Assembly: GCF_901827185.1 (NCBI RefSeq)
Contig: NZ_LR594671.1
Coordinates: forward strand, 2,294,001-2,358,000
From: Variovorax sp. PBL-E5
Lineage (GTDB): Bacteria > Pseudomonadota > Gammaproteobacteria > Burkholderiales > Burkholderiaceae_C
DNA: 64,000 nt
Direction of reading: 5' to 3'
Below are positions 1 to 10,624 of the stretch, in pieces. The number at the start of each line of letters is the position of its first letter. Position 1 is the first letter of the stretch. Both the position numbers and the translations under genes were made by a program. The notes beneath the pieces are model-generated. The model made no database searches. It was not told where the DNA came from and worked only from the letters and a program-made list of their open reading frames with translations.

Positions 1-227
1 GGATCGCGCACGGTGAAGTACTGCGCGCCGCTGTCGAACTTGCCGAAGGCCGTGGATTCGCTCGCCATCCGGCCGCCGGCCGTGGCCTCGCGCTCGAACG
101 CGGTGACCCGATGGCCCGCCTGCACCAGCGTGCGTGCGCACGCCACGCCCGCGATGCCGGCGCCGACGACGGCGTAGTGGCGCGATGAAGTGGATCGGTG
201 GCGATCGGCAGCGGGGCGAGTGGTCAT
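1..227 (-). CDS. FAD/NAD(P)-binding oxidoreductase, renalase/amine-oxidase-like (N-terminal part only)
   Basis: Only the first 75 codons are present; the gene runs off the left edge. After a basic leader of about 16 residues the frame has a classic dinucleotide-binding fold start (VVGAGIAGVACARTL), then an acidic strand end (FERE) and GGRM, the second glycine motif of amine-oxidase/renalase-type flavoproteins, followed by FDSGAQYFT. That order is typical of FAD-dependent oxidoreductases annotated as renalase-like. The start is the ATG at 225-227, the only one ahead of the Rossmann motif. The substrate cannot be deduced. It lies head-to-tail with the LysR gene, 64 bp downstream of the LysR stop. 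Confidence 0.8.
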   Translation of the reverse strand, partial: MTTRPAADRHRSTSSRHYAVVGAGIAGVACARTLVQAGHRVTAFEREATAGGRMASESTAFGKFDSGAQYFTVRD

Positions 228-291
228 GGTGGTCTCTGTATGTCGATGTATCGGTAGGGCGGTTCAGGCGACTCTAACCCCGTTGCATGGG

Positions 292-1245
292 TCATCGGCC
301 GCGATGGCGTTCGAGCAGCGCGCGGCGCGTGCCCTCGTGCTCGAACTGGGCGAGCCACCATTGCAGTGCGCGGCCCGGCTTGCCGGCGGTGCGGGCGCGC
401 CAGGCGCAATGCATGGTGGCGATCGGCGCCTTGCGCTCGGTCAGGCATTCGACCAGATGGCCGGCCTCGATGTAGGGCCGCGCCATCGGCTCGGGCAGGA
501 AGCCGCCGCCGAGGCCATGCAGCTGGGCCGCGAGCTTGGCCTGCATGGTCGGCACCGTGAGCACGTCCTGGCCGCCGACGAGATTGACCGTCATGCTCGG
601 CCCCGAGCGTGAGGAGTCCGCCGCGGCGACGGCGCGGTGCTGGCGCAGCACGGCGTCGCTGAGCGGCGCATCGAGCCGGGCGAGCGGATGGTGCGGCGCC
701 ACGGCATAGACGAAGGCCAGCTCGCCGATCGGCCGGCTGCGGATGCCGGTCGCGGTGAACGCCAGGCTGGCCGCATCGAGCACCGCGCCCACCGCGAGAT
801 CGGCCTCGCCGGTGGTCAGCGCCTCGATGGTGCCGAGCAGCGTCTCGTCGCGCAGCTTGAGCCGCGTCGGCGGCTCGAGCGCATAGAACGCGGTGGCCAG
901 GTCGAGCAGCGGATCGCGCGCGATCACGCTGTCGACCGCGATGGTGAGCATCGATTCCCAGCCCGTCGCGATGCGCTTGACACGGTTGGCCACGGCATCG
1001 ATCTCGCCCAGCAGGCGCGCGGCTTCGCGCAGCAATTCCTGGCCCGCCTCGGTCACGCGCGCCTGGCGCGCGCTGCGGTCGAACAGCAGCACGTCGAGCG
1101 CATCCTCGATCTGCCGCACGCGGTAGCTCAGCGCGCTGGGCACGAGATCGAGCGCACGGGCGGCGGCGGCGAAGCTGCCGGTGCTGGCCACGGTCTGCAG
1201 CATCGACAAGGCGTCGGGCGTCAGGACGTCGCGGGCGGTGGGCAT
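292..1245 (-). CDS. LysR family transcriptional regulator
   Basis: A 317-residue protein of normal LysR length. The N-terminal winged helix-turn-helix (about residues 12-70) has the usual pattern LSMLQTVASTGSFAAAARAL, then SALSYRVRQIEDALDVLLFDR. The rest resembles the LysR substrate-binding domain, which senses a small co-inducer. It is divergent from the pirin gene at 1391, with 145 bp between starts, the usual arrangement for a LysR gene and its target. The natural target is therefore the pirin-DoxX-flavodoxin-pirin cluster; the flavoprotein gene downstream on the same strand is another candidate. The effector is unknown. Confidence 0.88.
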   Translation of the reverse strand: MPTARDVLTPDALSMLQTVASTGSFAAAARALDLVPSALSYRVRQIEDALDVLLFDRSARQARVTEAGQELLREAARLLGEIDAVANRVKRIATGWESMLTIAVDSVIARDPLLDLATAFYALEPPTRLKLRDETLLGTIEALTTGEADLAVGAVLDAASLAFTATGIRSRPIGELAFVYAVAPHHPLARLDAPLSDAVLRQHRAVAAADSSRSGPSMTVNLVGGQDVLTVPTMQAKLAAQLHGLGGGFLPEPMARPYIEAGHLVECLTERKAPIATMHCAWRARTAGKPGRALQWWLAQFEHEGTRRALLERHRGR

Positions 1246-1267
1246 GGGAGCCTATCGTTCAAAAGAT

Positions 1268-1284
1268 TTGCATGATGCCATCAA
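1268..1284. promoter_or_regulatory. candidate LysR-type binding site (TTG-N11-CAA)
   Basis: Between the divergent LysR and pirin starts lies TTGCATGATGCCATCAA, an interrupted dyad TTG-N11-CAA fitting the loose T-N11-A consensus of LysR proteins. The motif is short and common, so this rests mainly on position. Confidence 0.3.
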
Positions 1285-1390
1285 AAGTGAAGGCTTCTTC
1301 GCACCGGTACGCACCCTAAAGTCACAGACATCCGCTGCGCACAGGGCGCGGCATTCGAAAGCCTTCGACGAAGAGGGCAGGAGAAAGACG

Positions 1391-2092
1391 ATGTTGCAAG
1401 TCCGTAAATCCCAGGAACGCGGTTATGCCGATCACGGCTGGCTGCGCTCCTTCCACAGCTTTTCCTTTGCCGGCTACTACGATCCCGCGCACATGGGTTT
1501 CGGCAACCTGCGCGTGATCAACGAAGACCGCGTGGCCGCCGGTGCCGGCTTCGGCACCCATGGCCACAAGGATATGGAGATCATCAGCTACGTGCTCTCG
1601 GGCGAACTCGCGCACAAGGACAGCATGGGCAATGTCGAATCGATCCCGCCGGGCGACGTGCAGCGCATGAGCGCGGGCCGCGGCGTGATGCACAGCGAGT
1701 TCAACCACAAGGCCGACCAGACCACGCACTTCCTGCAGATCTGGATCGAGCCGAACGTGCGCGGCATCGCGCCGGGCTACGAGCAGAAGAACTTCGCCGA
1801 GGCCGAGAAGCGCGGCCGGCTGCGGCTGGTCGCCTCGCCCGACGGCGCCGACGGCTCGGTGCTGTTGCACGCCGATGCGCACCTGTACGCGGGCCTGCTC
1901 GACGGCGACGAGAAGGCGCAACTGGCGCTCGATCCGAAGCGCAAGAGCTACGTGCACCTGGTGCGCGGCGAGCTCGAAGTCAATGGCCAGAAGCTCGGCG
2001 GCGGCGATGCCGCGATGCTCGAAGGCGAATCGCAACTCACGCTCGGCGGCGGCAAGGACGCCGAAGTGCTGGTGTTCGACCTCGCGGCCTGA
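1391..2092 (+). CDS. Pirin family protein (YhhW type)
   Basis: A 233-residue bicupin. The N-terminal cupin has the pirin metal-site pattern: GFGTHGHKDMEIISYVLSG supplies two histidines, and GRGVMHSEFNH supplies a further His and Glu. The N-terminus (residues 13-30: YADHGWLRSFHSFSFAGY) is typical of the YhhW branch, some members of which have quercetinase activity in vitro. The ATG at 1391 is chosen because AGGAGA lies at ideal spacing and the alignable pirin sequence starts there; an open frame extends further upstream without family similarity. It leads a plus-strand cluster with DoxX, a flavodoxin and a second pirin. A role in redox or electrophile stress is plausible but inferred. Confidence 0.88.
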   Translation: MLQVRKSQERGYADHGWLRSFHSFSFAGYYDPAHMGFGNLRVINEDRVAAGAGFGTHGHKDMEIISYVLSGELAHKDSMGNVESIPPGDVQRMSAGRGVMHSEFNHKADQTTHFLQIWIEPNVRGIAPGYEQKNFAEAEKRGRLRLVASPDGADGSVLLHADAHLYAGLLDGDEKAQLALDPKRKSYVHLVRGELEVNGQKLGGGDAAMLEGESQLTLGGGKDAEVLVFDLAA

Positions 2093-2145
2093 GGCCGCAT
2101 TTTTTCTTTCCTTCCTCTCTCTCATCAACTCAGGAGTTATTTCTC

Positions 2146-2586
2146 ATGGCAACCACCACCGCATCGAACTATGCTGCCCCCGCGACGGCCACGTCGCCGC
2201 AGGACACGCTGGCATTGATCGGCCGCATCCTGATCGCCTACCTGTTCATCCCGGCCGGCATCAGCAAGCTGCTGGGCTTTGCCGGCACGGTCGGCTACAT
2301 CGCGTCGGTGGGCCTGCCGCTGCCGCAACTCGGTGCCGTGATCGCGATCATTGTCGAACTCGGCTTCGGCATCGCCTTGCTGCTGGGCTACAAGACGCGC
2401 TGGACGGCCTTCGTCATGGCGCTGTTCGTGCTGGCCACTGCGCTGTTCTTCCACAATTTCTGGGCCATGCCGGAAGCGAAGTACGCGATGATGAAGCTCA
2501 ACTTCGACAAGAACATGGCGATCGCCGGCGGTCTGCTGGCCTTCTCCGTGCTGGGCGCCGGCCGCTTCGGCATCGACAAGCGCTGA
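2146..2586 (+). CDS. DoxX family membrane protein
   Basis: A 146-residue integral membrane protein with about four hydrophobic segments. After residue 20 it reads TLALIGRILIAYLFIPAGIS, the DoxX signature, followed by the small-residue helix of FAGTVGYIASVGLPLPQLGA. DoxX proteins are associated with quinone/thiosulfate redox chemistry in archaea and with oxidative stress complexes in bacteria, but the biochemical role of most is unknown. CAGGAG lies just before the ATG. It sits 53 bp after the pirin and 16 bp before the flavodoxin, so co-transcription is likely. Confidence 0.88.
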   Translation: MATTTASNYAAPATATSPQDTLALIGRILIAYLFIPAGISKLLGFAGTVGYIASVGLPLPQLGAVIAIIVELGFGIALLLGYKTRWTAFVMALFVLATALFFHNFWAMPEAKYAMMKLNFDKNMAIAGGLLAFSVLGAGRFGIDKR

Positions 2587-2602
2587 GCGCAGGCAGCACC
2601 GC

Positions 2603-3145
2603 ATGAGCGACATCGTCGTTGTCTTTCATTCCGGCTACGGCCACACCCAGCGCGTGGCGCAGGCCGTGGCCGAGGGCGCCGAGGCGCAACTGCTCGCGAT
2701 CGATGCCGACGGCAACCTGCCGGCCGAAGGCTGGGACCTCCTGGCCGCGGCCGACGCGATCATCATGGGCTCGCCCACCTACATGGGCGGCGTGAGCTGG
2801 CAGTTCAAGAAGTTCGCGGACGCCTCGTCCAAGGTCTGGTACACGCAGGGCTGGCGCAACAAGCTGTTCGCCGGCTTCACCAACAGCGCCACCATGAACG
2901 GCGACAAGGTCGCGACCGTGACCTACCTCTGGCACCTGGCCATGCAGCACGGCGGCCTGTGGGCCGGGCTCGGCATCCTGCCGAGCAACGACAAGGCGGC
3001 AACGCGCGACGCGATCAACTACGTCGGCGGCTATGGCGGCCTGCTGACCACCTCGCCTTCCGATGCGAGTCCGGCCGAGATGTCGCGCGGCGATCTGGAA
3101 ACCGCACGCGCATTTGGCAAACGGGTGGCCGAACTGGTCAAATGA
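2603..3145 (+). CDS. Flavodoxin/NAD(P)H:quinone oxidoreductase-like protein
   Basis: A 180-residue single-domain flavodoxin fold. The phosphate-binding loop is near the N-terminus (VVFHSGYGHTQRVAQAVAEG), and the GSPTYMGG loop that packs on the isoalloxazine ring follows at about residue 53. It resembles WrbA-type or NADPH-dependent FMN reductases in order of motifs but is not a close WrbA. It likely reduces quinones or supplies electrons to partners encoded nearby. It is 16 bp after the DoxX gene and 30 bp before the second pirin. Confidence 0.82.
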   Translation: MSDIVVVFHSGYGHTQRVAQAVAEGAEAQLLAIDADGNLPAEGWDLLAAADAIIMGSPTYMGGVSWQFKKFADASSKVWYTQGWRNKLFAGFTNSATMNGDKVATVTYLWHLAMQHGGLWAGLGILPSNDKAATRDAINYVGGYGGLLTTSPSDASPAEMSRGDLETARAFGKRVAELVK

Positions 3146-3175
3146 CTCGTCCAACGCCGACCATGGAGAGACGAT

Positions 3176-4090
<915 letters not shown>

Positions 4091-4105
4091 GGCGCGGCCT
4101 TCTTC

Positions 4106-4891
4106 TCAGCGCTTGCGCGCGAGGTCCGGATCCTCGGACGCGCGGGCGCTCGCATGCTTCGATCGCGCGCTCAGATCGGGCGCCAGCGTCTCGCGGCCAT
4201 CGAAGACGAAGCACTCGCCGTGGTAGTGCGCGCCGCCGACCTGCTCGAAGTACTTGAGGATGCCGCCTTCGAGCTGCAGCACGTCCGCCACGCCTTCTTC
4301 GCGCATCAGGATGGCGGCCTTCTCGCAGCGGATGCCGCCGGTGCAGAAGCTCACCACCGTCTTGCCCGCGAGCGCCTCGCGATGCGCGCGCAGCGCCTTG
4401 GGAAACTCGGTGAACTTGCCGATGCGCCAGTCGATGGCGCCGTCGAAGCTGCCGTGGTCGACCTCGAAGGCGTTGCGCGTGTCGAGCAGCGCGATCGGCT
4501 TGCCGGCATCGTCATGGCCCTGGTCGAGCCAGCGCTTGAGCGTCGGCGCATCGATGCCGGGCGCGCGGCCGGCCGCGGGCTGGATCGCGGGATGGTCCAT
4601 GCGGATGATCTCGCGTTTCAGCTTGACCAGCATGCGGCGGAAGGGCTGGGCTTCGGACCAGCTCCGCTTGGCCTCCAGGTCGGCGAAGCGCGCGTCGGCG
4701 CGCAGGCCATCGAGAAATGCGTCCACGGCATCGGCCGCGCCGGCCACGAACAGGTTGATGCCCTCGGGCGCGAGCAGCACGGTGCCCTTGAGGCCGAGTG
4801 CATGGGTGCTTGCGCGCAGCGTCTCGCGCACTGCCGCGCCGTCGTCGATCGGCACGAACTTGTAGGCGGCGATATTCAAAATCTCTTGCAC
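4106..4891 (-). CDS. trhO: tRNA uridine-34 hydroxylase TrhO (rhodanese-like)
   Basis: About 261 residues. The N-terminal acylphosphatase-like part (KFVPIDD, then [17 protein letters not shown]) leads into a rhodanese domain with the active loop [11 protein letters not shown] and the following GGILKYFE. This combination is specific to the TrhO/YceA family, which makes 5-hydroxyuridine at the tRNA wobble position using oxygen. It is shorter than E. coli TrhO because it lacks the C-terminal cysteine-rich extension. The GTG at 4889-4891 is preferred: it starts where family similarity starts and lies 8 nt downstream of a TACAAT -10 motif. An ATG at 4918 or GTG at 4921 would add about ten unconserved residues. 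Confidence 0.85.
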   Translation of the reverse strand: MQEILNIAAYKFVPIDDGAAVRETLRASTHALGLKGTVLLAPEGINLFVAGAADAVDAFLDGLRADARFADLEAKRSWSEAQPFRRMLVKLKREIIRMDHPAIQPAAGRAPGIDAPTLKRWLDQGHDDAGKPIALLDTRNAFEVDHGSFDGAIDWRIGKFTEFPKALRAHREALAGKTVVSFCTGGIRCEKAAILMREEGVADVLQLEGGILKYFEQVGGAHYHGECFVFDGRETLAPDLSARSKHASARASEDPDLARKR

Positions 4892-4899
4892 GGGGCGCG

Positions 4900-4946
4900 A
4901 TTGTAGGGATGGCCACATCACATCGTGGGGTGGCGCTTTCTACAAT
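4900..4946. promoter_or_regulatory. divergent TACAAT -10 elements for trhO and dnaE
   Basis: TACAAT occurs at 4941-4946 on the plus strand, 6 nt before the dnaE ATG, and at 4905-4900 on the minus strand, 8 nt before the GTG chosen for trhO. No good -35 boxes are visible at 17 bp. If these are real -10 elements, both messages would be nearly or fully leaderless; neither gene has a Shine-Dalgarno sequence. Confidence 0.45.
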
Positions 4947-4952
4947 GGACCC

Positions 4953-7900
4953 ATGTTCGTTCACCTGCGCCTGCACACCGAGTTCTCCGTCGTCGACGGC
5001 ACCAACCGCATCGACGAAGTCGTCAAGGCCGCCGCGGCCGACGGCCAGCCTGCACTGGCCATCACCGACCTCAACAACCTCTTCGGCGCGGTCAAGTTCT
5101 ACAAGGAGGCGCGCGGCAAGGGCGTCAAGCCCGTGCTGGGTGTCGAGGTCTTCCTCGAAGGGCTGGGCAGCGACATCGCGTCGTTGACGCGCATCGTGCT
5201 GCTGGTGCAGAACACCGAAGGCTATCTGCATCTGTCGGAACTGCTCGCACGCGCCTGGACCCAGAACGTCGGCCGGGGCCAGGCCCAGGCGGTGGTCAAG
5301 CTGGCCTGGCTCGAAGAACTGCAGGGGGGGCTGATCGCCCTGTCGGGCGCGCAGGCCGGACCGCTGGGCGCGGCACTGCTGCAAGGCCAGGCCGAACGCG
5401 CGGCGGAGATCGCGCTGCAGCTCGCGGGCCTGTTCCCGCATCGCTTCTACATCGAGTTGCAGCGCGCCGGCCGACCCGAGGACGAGCCGCACGTGCTCGC
5501 GGCCGTGCAACTGGCCGCGCGGCTCGGGCTGCCGGTGGTCGCCACGCACCCGGTGCAGTTCGCCACCGCCGAGGACTACGAGGCGCACGAGGCGCGCGTC
5601 TGCATCTCCGAAGGCGAGATCCTCGGCAACCCGCGCCGCGTGCGCAAGTTCACGCGCGAGCAGTACTTCAAGTCGTCGGCCGAGATGACGCAGCTCTTCG
5701 CCGACGTGCCGAGTGCGCTCGCCAACACGGTCGAGATCGCGCGCCGCTGCAACCTCACGCTGACGCTCGGCAAGCCGCAGCTGCCGAACTTCCCGACGCC
5801 CGACGGCATGCCGATCGAGGCCTATTTCCGCGTCGCTTCGTTCGAGGGGCTGGAAGAGCGGCTCGCGCATCTCTATCCCGATGCCGCCAAGCGCGATGCC
5901 GAGCGGCCTCGCTACGTCGAACGGCTCGAGTTCGAGATCAACACCATCCTCAAGATGGGCTTCCCGGGCTACTTCCTGATCGTCGGCGACTTCATCAACT
6001 GGGCCAAGAAGAACCGCTGCCCGGTCGGCCCGGGCCGCGGCTCGGGTGCGGGCTCGCTGGTGGCCTATGCGCTCAAGATCACCGATCTCGATCCGCTCGA
6101 ATACAAGCTGCTGTTCGAACGCTTCCTGAATCCCGAGCGCGTCTCGATGCCCGACTTCGACATCGACTTCTGCCAGGGCAACCGCGACCGCGTGATCGAC
6201 TACGTCAAGGACAAGTACGGCCGCGACGCCGTGAGCCAGATCGCGACCTTCGGCACCATGGCCGCGCGCGCCGCGATCCGCGACGTCGGCCGCGTGCTCG
6301 ACATGAGCTACATGTTCTGCGACGGCATCAGCAAGCTCATTCCGAACAAGCCCGGCCAGCCGGTCACGATCCAGTATCCGCCGTCGCCCAAGCCCGAAGG
6401 CGACAAGAACAATTACGCGATCGAGATGGAGCCGCAACTCGCGGCCCGCATCGAGAAGGAAGAGGAAGTGCGCATGCTGGTCGAGCTGGCGCAGAAGCTC
6501 GAAGGCATGACGCGCAACATCGGCATGCATGCGGGCGGCGTGCTGATCGCGCCGGGCAAGCTCACCGACTTCTGTCCGCTCTACCAGCAGCCCGGCAGCG
6601 ACTCGGCCGTGAGCCAGTACGACAAGGACGATGTCGAGGCGGTCGGGCTCGTCAAGTTCGACTTTCTGGGCCTGGCGACGCTGACCATCCTCGAGATCGC
6701 GAAGGACTTCATCGTCGCGCGCCACAAGGGCCAGGAGAACTTCGCCTACGAGAACATCCGGCTCGACGATTCGCCCACCTACAAGCTGTTTGCCGAAGGC
6801 AAGACCGAGGCGGTGTTCCAGTTCGAATCGCGCGGCATGCAGGGCATGCTCAAGGATGCGCGGCCGACGCGGCTGGAAGACCTGATCGCGCTCAACGCGC
6901 TGTACCGCCCGGGTCCGATGGACCTGATCCCGAGCTTCGTCGCGCGCAAGCACGGGCGCGAGCCGGTCGAGTATCCGCATCCGCTGGTGGAGGAGATGCT
7001 GTCGGAAACCTACGGCATCATGGTCTACCAGGAACAGGTGATGCAGACGGCGCAGATCCTGGGCGGCTACTCGCTCGGCGGCGCCGACCTGCTGCGCCGC
7101 GCGATGGGCAAGAAGAAGGCCGAGGAGATGGCCGAGCACCGCGAGATCTTCCGCGCCGGTGCGGCCAAGAACCACATCGACCAGCCCAAGGCCGACGAGA
7201 TCTTCGACCTGATGGAGAAGTTCGCGGGCTACGGCTTCAACAAGTCGCACGCGGCCGCTTATTCGCTCCTGGCCTATCACACGGGCTGGCTCAAGGTCCA
7301 CTACACGGCCGAGTTCTACTGCGCCAACATGACGGTGGAAATGGACGACACCGACAAGCTGAAGGTGTTGTTCGAGGACGCGCAGAAGAATTTCGGCATG
7401 ACCTTCGAGCCGCCGGATGTCAATCGCGGCCACCATCGCTTCGAGCCGGTCACCGACAAGGTGATCCGCTACGGCCTCGGCGCGGTCAAGGGCACGGGCC
7501 AGCTCGCGGTCGAGGCGATCGTCAAGGCGCGGGAAGAGGGTGGTCCGTTCCAGAGCCTGTTCGATTTCTGCGTGCGCGTGGACCGCCAGCGCATCAACAA
7601 GCGCACGGTCGAGGCGCTGATCAAGGCCGGCGCCTTCGATTCGCTGCAGCAGAACCGCGCCGCGCTGGTCGCCTCGCTCGACCGCGCCTTCGAGTTCGCC
7701 AGCGCGACCGAAGCCAATGCGGCACAGGTCGACATCTTCGGCGACAGCGAGCACGGCAGCGCGACGGCCGAGCCCGACCTGATCGATGCCACGCCCTGGG
7801 GCGTGAAGGAACGCCTGACCTACGAGAAGACGGCGATCGGCTTCTACCTGTCGGGGCACCTGTTCGATGAGGTCGCGCACGAGGTGCGGCGCTTCTGCAA

Positions 7901-8453
7901 GCGCGAGATCGACGAGCTCATGGACAGCCGCGAGCAGCAGGTCATCGCGGGCATCGTGAGCGACTTCCGCGTCATCAACGGCCAGCGCGGCCGGCTCGCG
8001 ATCTTCAAGCTCGACGACAAGTCGGGCGCGATCGATGCGACGGCCGACGAGGCGCTCTTCAACGCCAACCGCAACGTGCTGAAGGACGACGAACTGGTGA
8101 TCGTGAGCGGCCGGCTGCAGCCTGGCCGCGGCGGCTTCGAGGCGCGCTTCCAGGTTCAGCAGGTGTGGGACCTGGCGACGGCGCGCTGCCGCTTCGGCAA
8201 GTTCCTGCGCGTGGCGGTCAACGGCAAGGCGCCGGACATCGCGCGGCTGGTGAAGGAGTTTCCGCCGCGCACCGAACAGAGCGAGCATGGCGAGCTGCTG
8301 CAAGGGCTCGGCGTGCGGCTGTCGATGGCGCGCGGCGGCGCGCAGGTCGAACTGCAGCTGGGCGAACGCGCGAAGTTCTTTCCGACCGATGCGGCGCTGG
8401 CGAGCTGGATGGCGCAGGCCGATGCGGGGCGTGCGGCGGTGGTCTACGAATAG
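4953..8453 (+). CDS. dnaE: DNA polymerase III alpha subunit
   Basis: 1166 residues, the normal DnaE1 length. The PHP domain begins at the N-terminus (FVHLRLHTEFSVVDG). The palm has the catalytic aspartates in PDFDIDF at residues 401 and 403, the same numbering as E. coli. GRGSGAGSLVAYAL precedes them, and the helix-hairpin-helix, OB-fold and tau-binding regions follow to the C-terminus. It is the replicative polymerase of the holoenzyme, without its own 3'-5' exonuclease. The ATG is the first plausible start and lies only 6 nt after a TACAAT motif, with no ribosome site. The gene is convergent with tolA; a 7-bp hairpin (8456-8474) lies at the junction. Confidence 0.98.
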   Translation: MFVHLRLHTEFSVVDGTNRIDEVVKAAAADGQPALAITDLNNLFGAVKFYKEARGKGVKPVLGVEVFLEGLGSDIASLTRIVLLVQNTEGYLHLSELLARAWTQNVGRGQAQAVVKLAWLEELQGGLIALSGAQAGPLGAALLQGQAERAAEIALQLAGLFPHRFYIELQRAGRPEDEPHVLAAVQLAARLGLPVVATHPVQFATAEDYEAHEARVCISEGEILGNPRRVRKFTREQYFKSSAEMTQLFADVPSALANTVEIARRCNLTLTLGKPQLPNFPTPDGMPIEAYFRVASFEGLEERLAHLYPDAAKRDAERPRYVERLEFEINTILKMGFPGYFLIVGDFINWAKKNRCPVGPGRGSGAGSLVAYALKITDLDPLEYKLLFERFLNPERVSMPDFDIDFCQGNRDRVIDYVKDKYGRDAVSQIATFGTMAARAAIRDVGRVLDMSYMFCDGISKLIPNKPGQPVTIQYPPSPKPEGDKNNYAIEMEPQLAARIEKEEEVRMLVELAQKLEGMTRNIGMHAGGVLIAPGKLTDFCPLYQQPGSDSAVSQYDKDDVEAVGLVKFDFLGLATLTILEIAKDFIVARHKGQENFAYENIRLDDSPTYKLFAEGKTEAVFQFESRGMQGMLKDARPTRLEDLIALNALYRPGPMDLIPSFVARKHGREPVEYPHPLVEEMLSETYGIMVYQEQVMQTAQILGGYSLGGADLLRRAMGKKKAEEMAEHREIFRAGAAKNHIDQPKADEIFDLMEKFAGYGFNKSHAAAYSLLAYHTGWLKVHYTAEFYCANMTVEMDDTDKLKVLFEDAQKNFGMTFEPPDVNRGHHRFEPVTDKVIRYGLGAVKGTGQLAVEAIVKAREEGGPFQSLFDFCVRVDRQRINKRTVEALIKAGAFDSLQQNRAALVASLDRAFEFASATEANAAQVDIFGDSEHGSATAEPDLIDATPWGVKERLTYEKTAIGFYLSGHLFDEVAHEVRRFCKREIDELMDSREQQVIAGIVSDFRVINGQRGRLAIFKLDDKSGAIDATADEALFNANRNVLKDDELVIVSGRLQPGRGGFEARFQVQQVWDLATARCRFGKFLRVAVNGKAPDIARLVKEFPPRTEQSEHGELLQGLGVRLSMARGGAQVELQLGERAKFFPTDAALASWMAQADAGRAAVVYE

Positions 8454-8469
8454 CGGCTGAAGCGCTGCT

Positions 8470-9453
8470 TCAGCGCTTGGGCTTCAGCGTGACGATCAGC
8501 CGTGGCGGCACGGTGCCGTCGATGTCGCGCGGCAGCTTCTCCGTCTTCTCCAGGGCACGCAGCGCGGCTTCGTCCCAGGCGGGCAGGCCACTGGACTTGG
8601 TCAGCGTGGGCGTGCCGACGATGGTGCCATCGGGCGCCAGACGCACATCGAACTCCGCGCCCGGATTGCCGCTCACCAGATCGGCATCGGGGAACACCAC
8701 GTTGGGCCGCACGGCCGCCGCGACCCGGCCGCCGTAGCTGCCCGACGGGCCCGAGGACTTCAGCGCCGTTCCCTTCGAGTTGTCGTCGCCGCTTGCGCCC
8801 GCGAGGCCCTGCATGCGCTTGAGCGTGGCTGCGCGGTCCGCCGCCAGCTGTGCCGCCTGCTTGGCGTCGGCCTCTTTCTTCTTCGCCGCTTCGGCCTGCT
8901 TGGCCGCGGCGTCCTGCTGCTTCTTCAGCTCGGCCTGCTTCTGCTGCTCTTCCTTCTTGCGCTCGGCCTCGTCCTCGGCGCGCTGCCTGGCTTCGGCGTC
9001 CTTCTTGTCCTGCGCGGCCTTCTTGGCGGCGTCGAGCTTCTTCTGCTGTTGCGCCTGCTGCTCGAGCTCGCGCTCCTTCTGCTCTTTCTGTTCCTTTTGC
9101 TTCTTCTCGCGCTCGAGGGCGATGTCGGGCGCGCGCGGCGCGGGCGTGGGCTCGGGCGGCTTCACGGCCTGCGGTGGTGGGGGAGGTGGCGGAGGCGGCG
9201 GTGGCGCGGGCCTCGGGGCCGGCGCAGGCGGCACGGGCGTCGGCGGCGCCGACAGCCGTGGCGCGGCCTGCTGCACGGTCGAAGACCACAGCTCGGCCTC
9301 GACCGCCTCGTCCTCCGCTTCGCGCTTCCAGTTCACGCCCCAGGTCAGCGCCGCGATCAGCAGCGCGTGCGCGATCAGCGCAAGCACCACGGCGCGCGGC
9401 GTGCCGCGCTGCGGCGGCGGTGCGAACTCGGGGCGGTCGGCGGCGAGCGACAT
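8470..9453 (-). CDS. tolA: Cell envelope integrity protein TolA
   Basis: 327 residues in three parts: an N-terminal membrane anchor (VVLALIAHALLIAALTWGV, about residues 25-43), a long Pro-rich then Lys/Glu/Ala/Gln-rich coiled-coil stalk (about 65-220), and a compact TonB-like C-terminal domain ending VPPRLIVTLKPK. A run of eleven prolines lies near residue 88. TolA spans the periplasm and links TolQR energy to TolB/Pal for outer membrane constriction at division. It follows tolR by 3 bp. The tolB and pal genes normally next in line are not here; dnaE follows instead on the other strand. Confidence 0.93.
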   Translation of the reverse strand: MSLAADRPEFAPPPQRGTPRAVVLALIAHALLIAALTWGVNWKREAEDEAVEAELWSSTVQQAAPRLSAPPTPVPPAPAPRPAPPPPPPPPPPPQAVKPPEPTPAPRAPDIALEREKKQKEQKEQKERELEQQAQQQKKLDAAKKAAQDKKDAEARQRAEDEAERKKEEQQKQAELKKQQDAAAKQAEAAKKKEADAKQAAQLAADRAATLKRMQGLAGASGDDNSKGTALKSSGPSGSYGGRVAAAVRPNVVFPDADLVSGNPGAEFDVRLAPDGTIVGTPTLTKSSGLPAWDEAALRALEKTEKLPRDIDGTVPPRLIVTLKPKR

Positions 9454-9456
9454 GCC

Positions 9457-9894
9457 TTACCTGGCGCCGGTGGTCGTGACCGACAGCCCGACGCGGTCGA
9501 CGCCGCTGCGCTTGAGCTGGTTCATCGCCTTGACCACGGTTTCGTACTTGACGGACTTGTCGGCACTGATGATCACCGGGCGCTGGTCGTCGCCGCCCTG
9601 CGCGGTCTTGGCGGCCGAGCCGATCTGCGTCATCGGAATGGAAATGCCGCCGCTGCCCATCGACGGATCCTTCTTGATCTGCACTTCGTCGTCGCTCTTG
9701 ATGACGATCTCGATCGGCTTGTCGGGCTGCTTGTTGGCGCGGTCGACGCTCGGCAGGTTGATCACGCTCGGCGTGATCAGCGGCGCCGTGACCATGAAAA
9801 TGATCAAGAGCACCAGCATCACGTCGATGAACGGGACCATGTTGATCTCGTTGATCGTGCGGCGGCCTCGGCCGCGGGAGGACATGGCGGGCAT
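9457..9894 (-). CDS. tolR: TolR, ExbD-family proton-channel component
   Basis: 145 residues: a short cytoplasmic tail, one transmembrane helix ([19 protein letters not shown], about residues 23-41) containing the conserved aspartate, and a periplasmic ExbD-type domain. With TolQ it forms the proton-driven stator that powers TolA. Two in-frame ATGs (9894 and 9885) are close; the first is used. The upstream neighbour tolQ ends 16 bp away. Confidence 0.94.
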   Translation of the reverse strand: MPAMSSRGRGRRTINEINMVPFIDVMLVLLIIFMVTAPLITPSVINLPSVDRANKQPDKPIEIVIKSDDEVQIKKDPSMGSGGISIPMTQIGSAAKTAQGGDDQRPVIISADKSVKYETVVKAMNQLKRSGVDRVGLSVTTTGAR

Positions 9895-9910
9895 GGTGCG
9901 GTACTCCGCC

Positions 9911-10620
<710 letters not shown>

Positions 10621-10624
<4 letters not shown>

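Noticed and set aside
4512..8303. A 1263-codon open frame antisense to dnaE
   Set aside because: It is a high-GC shadow: the opposite strand encodes a complete DnaE with catalytic residues at canonical positions, and the antisense product is low-complexity without domains.
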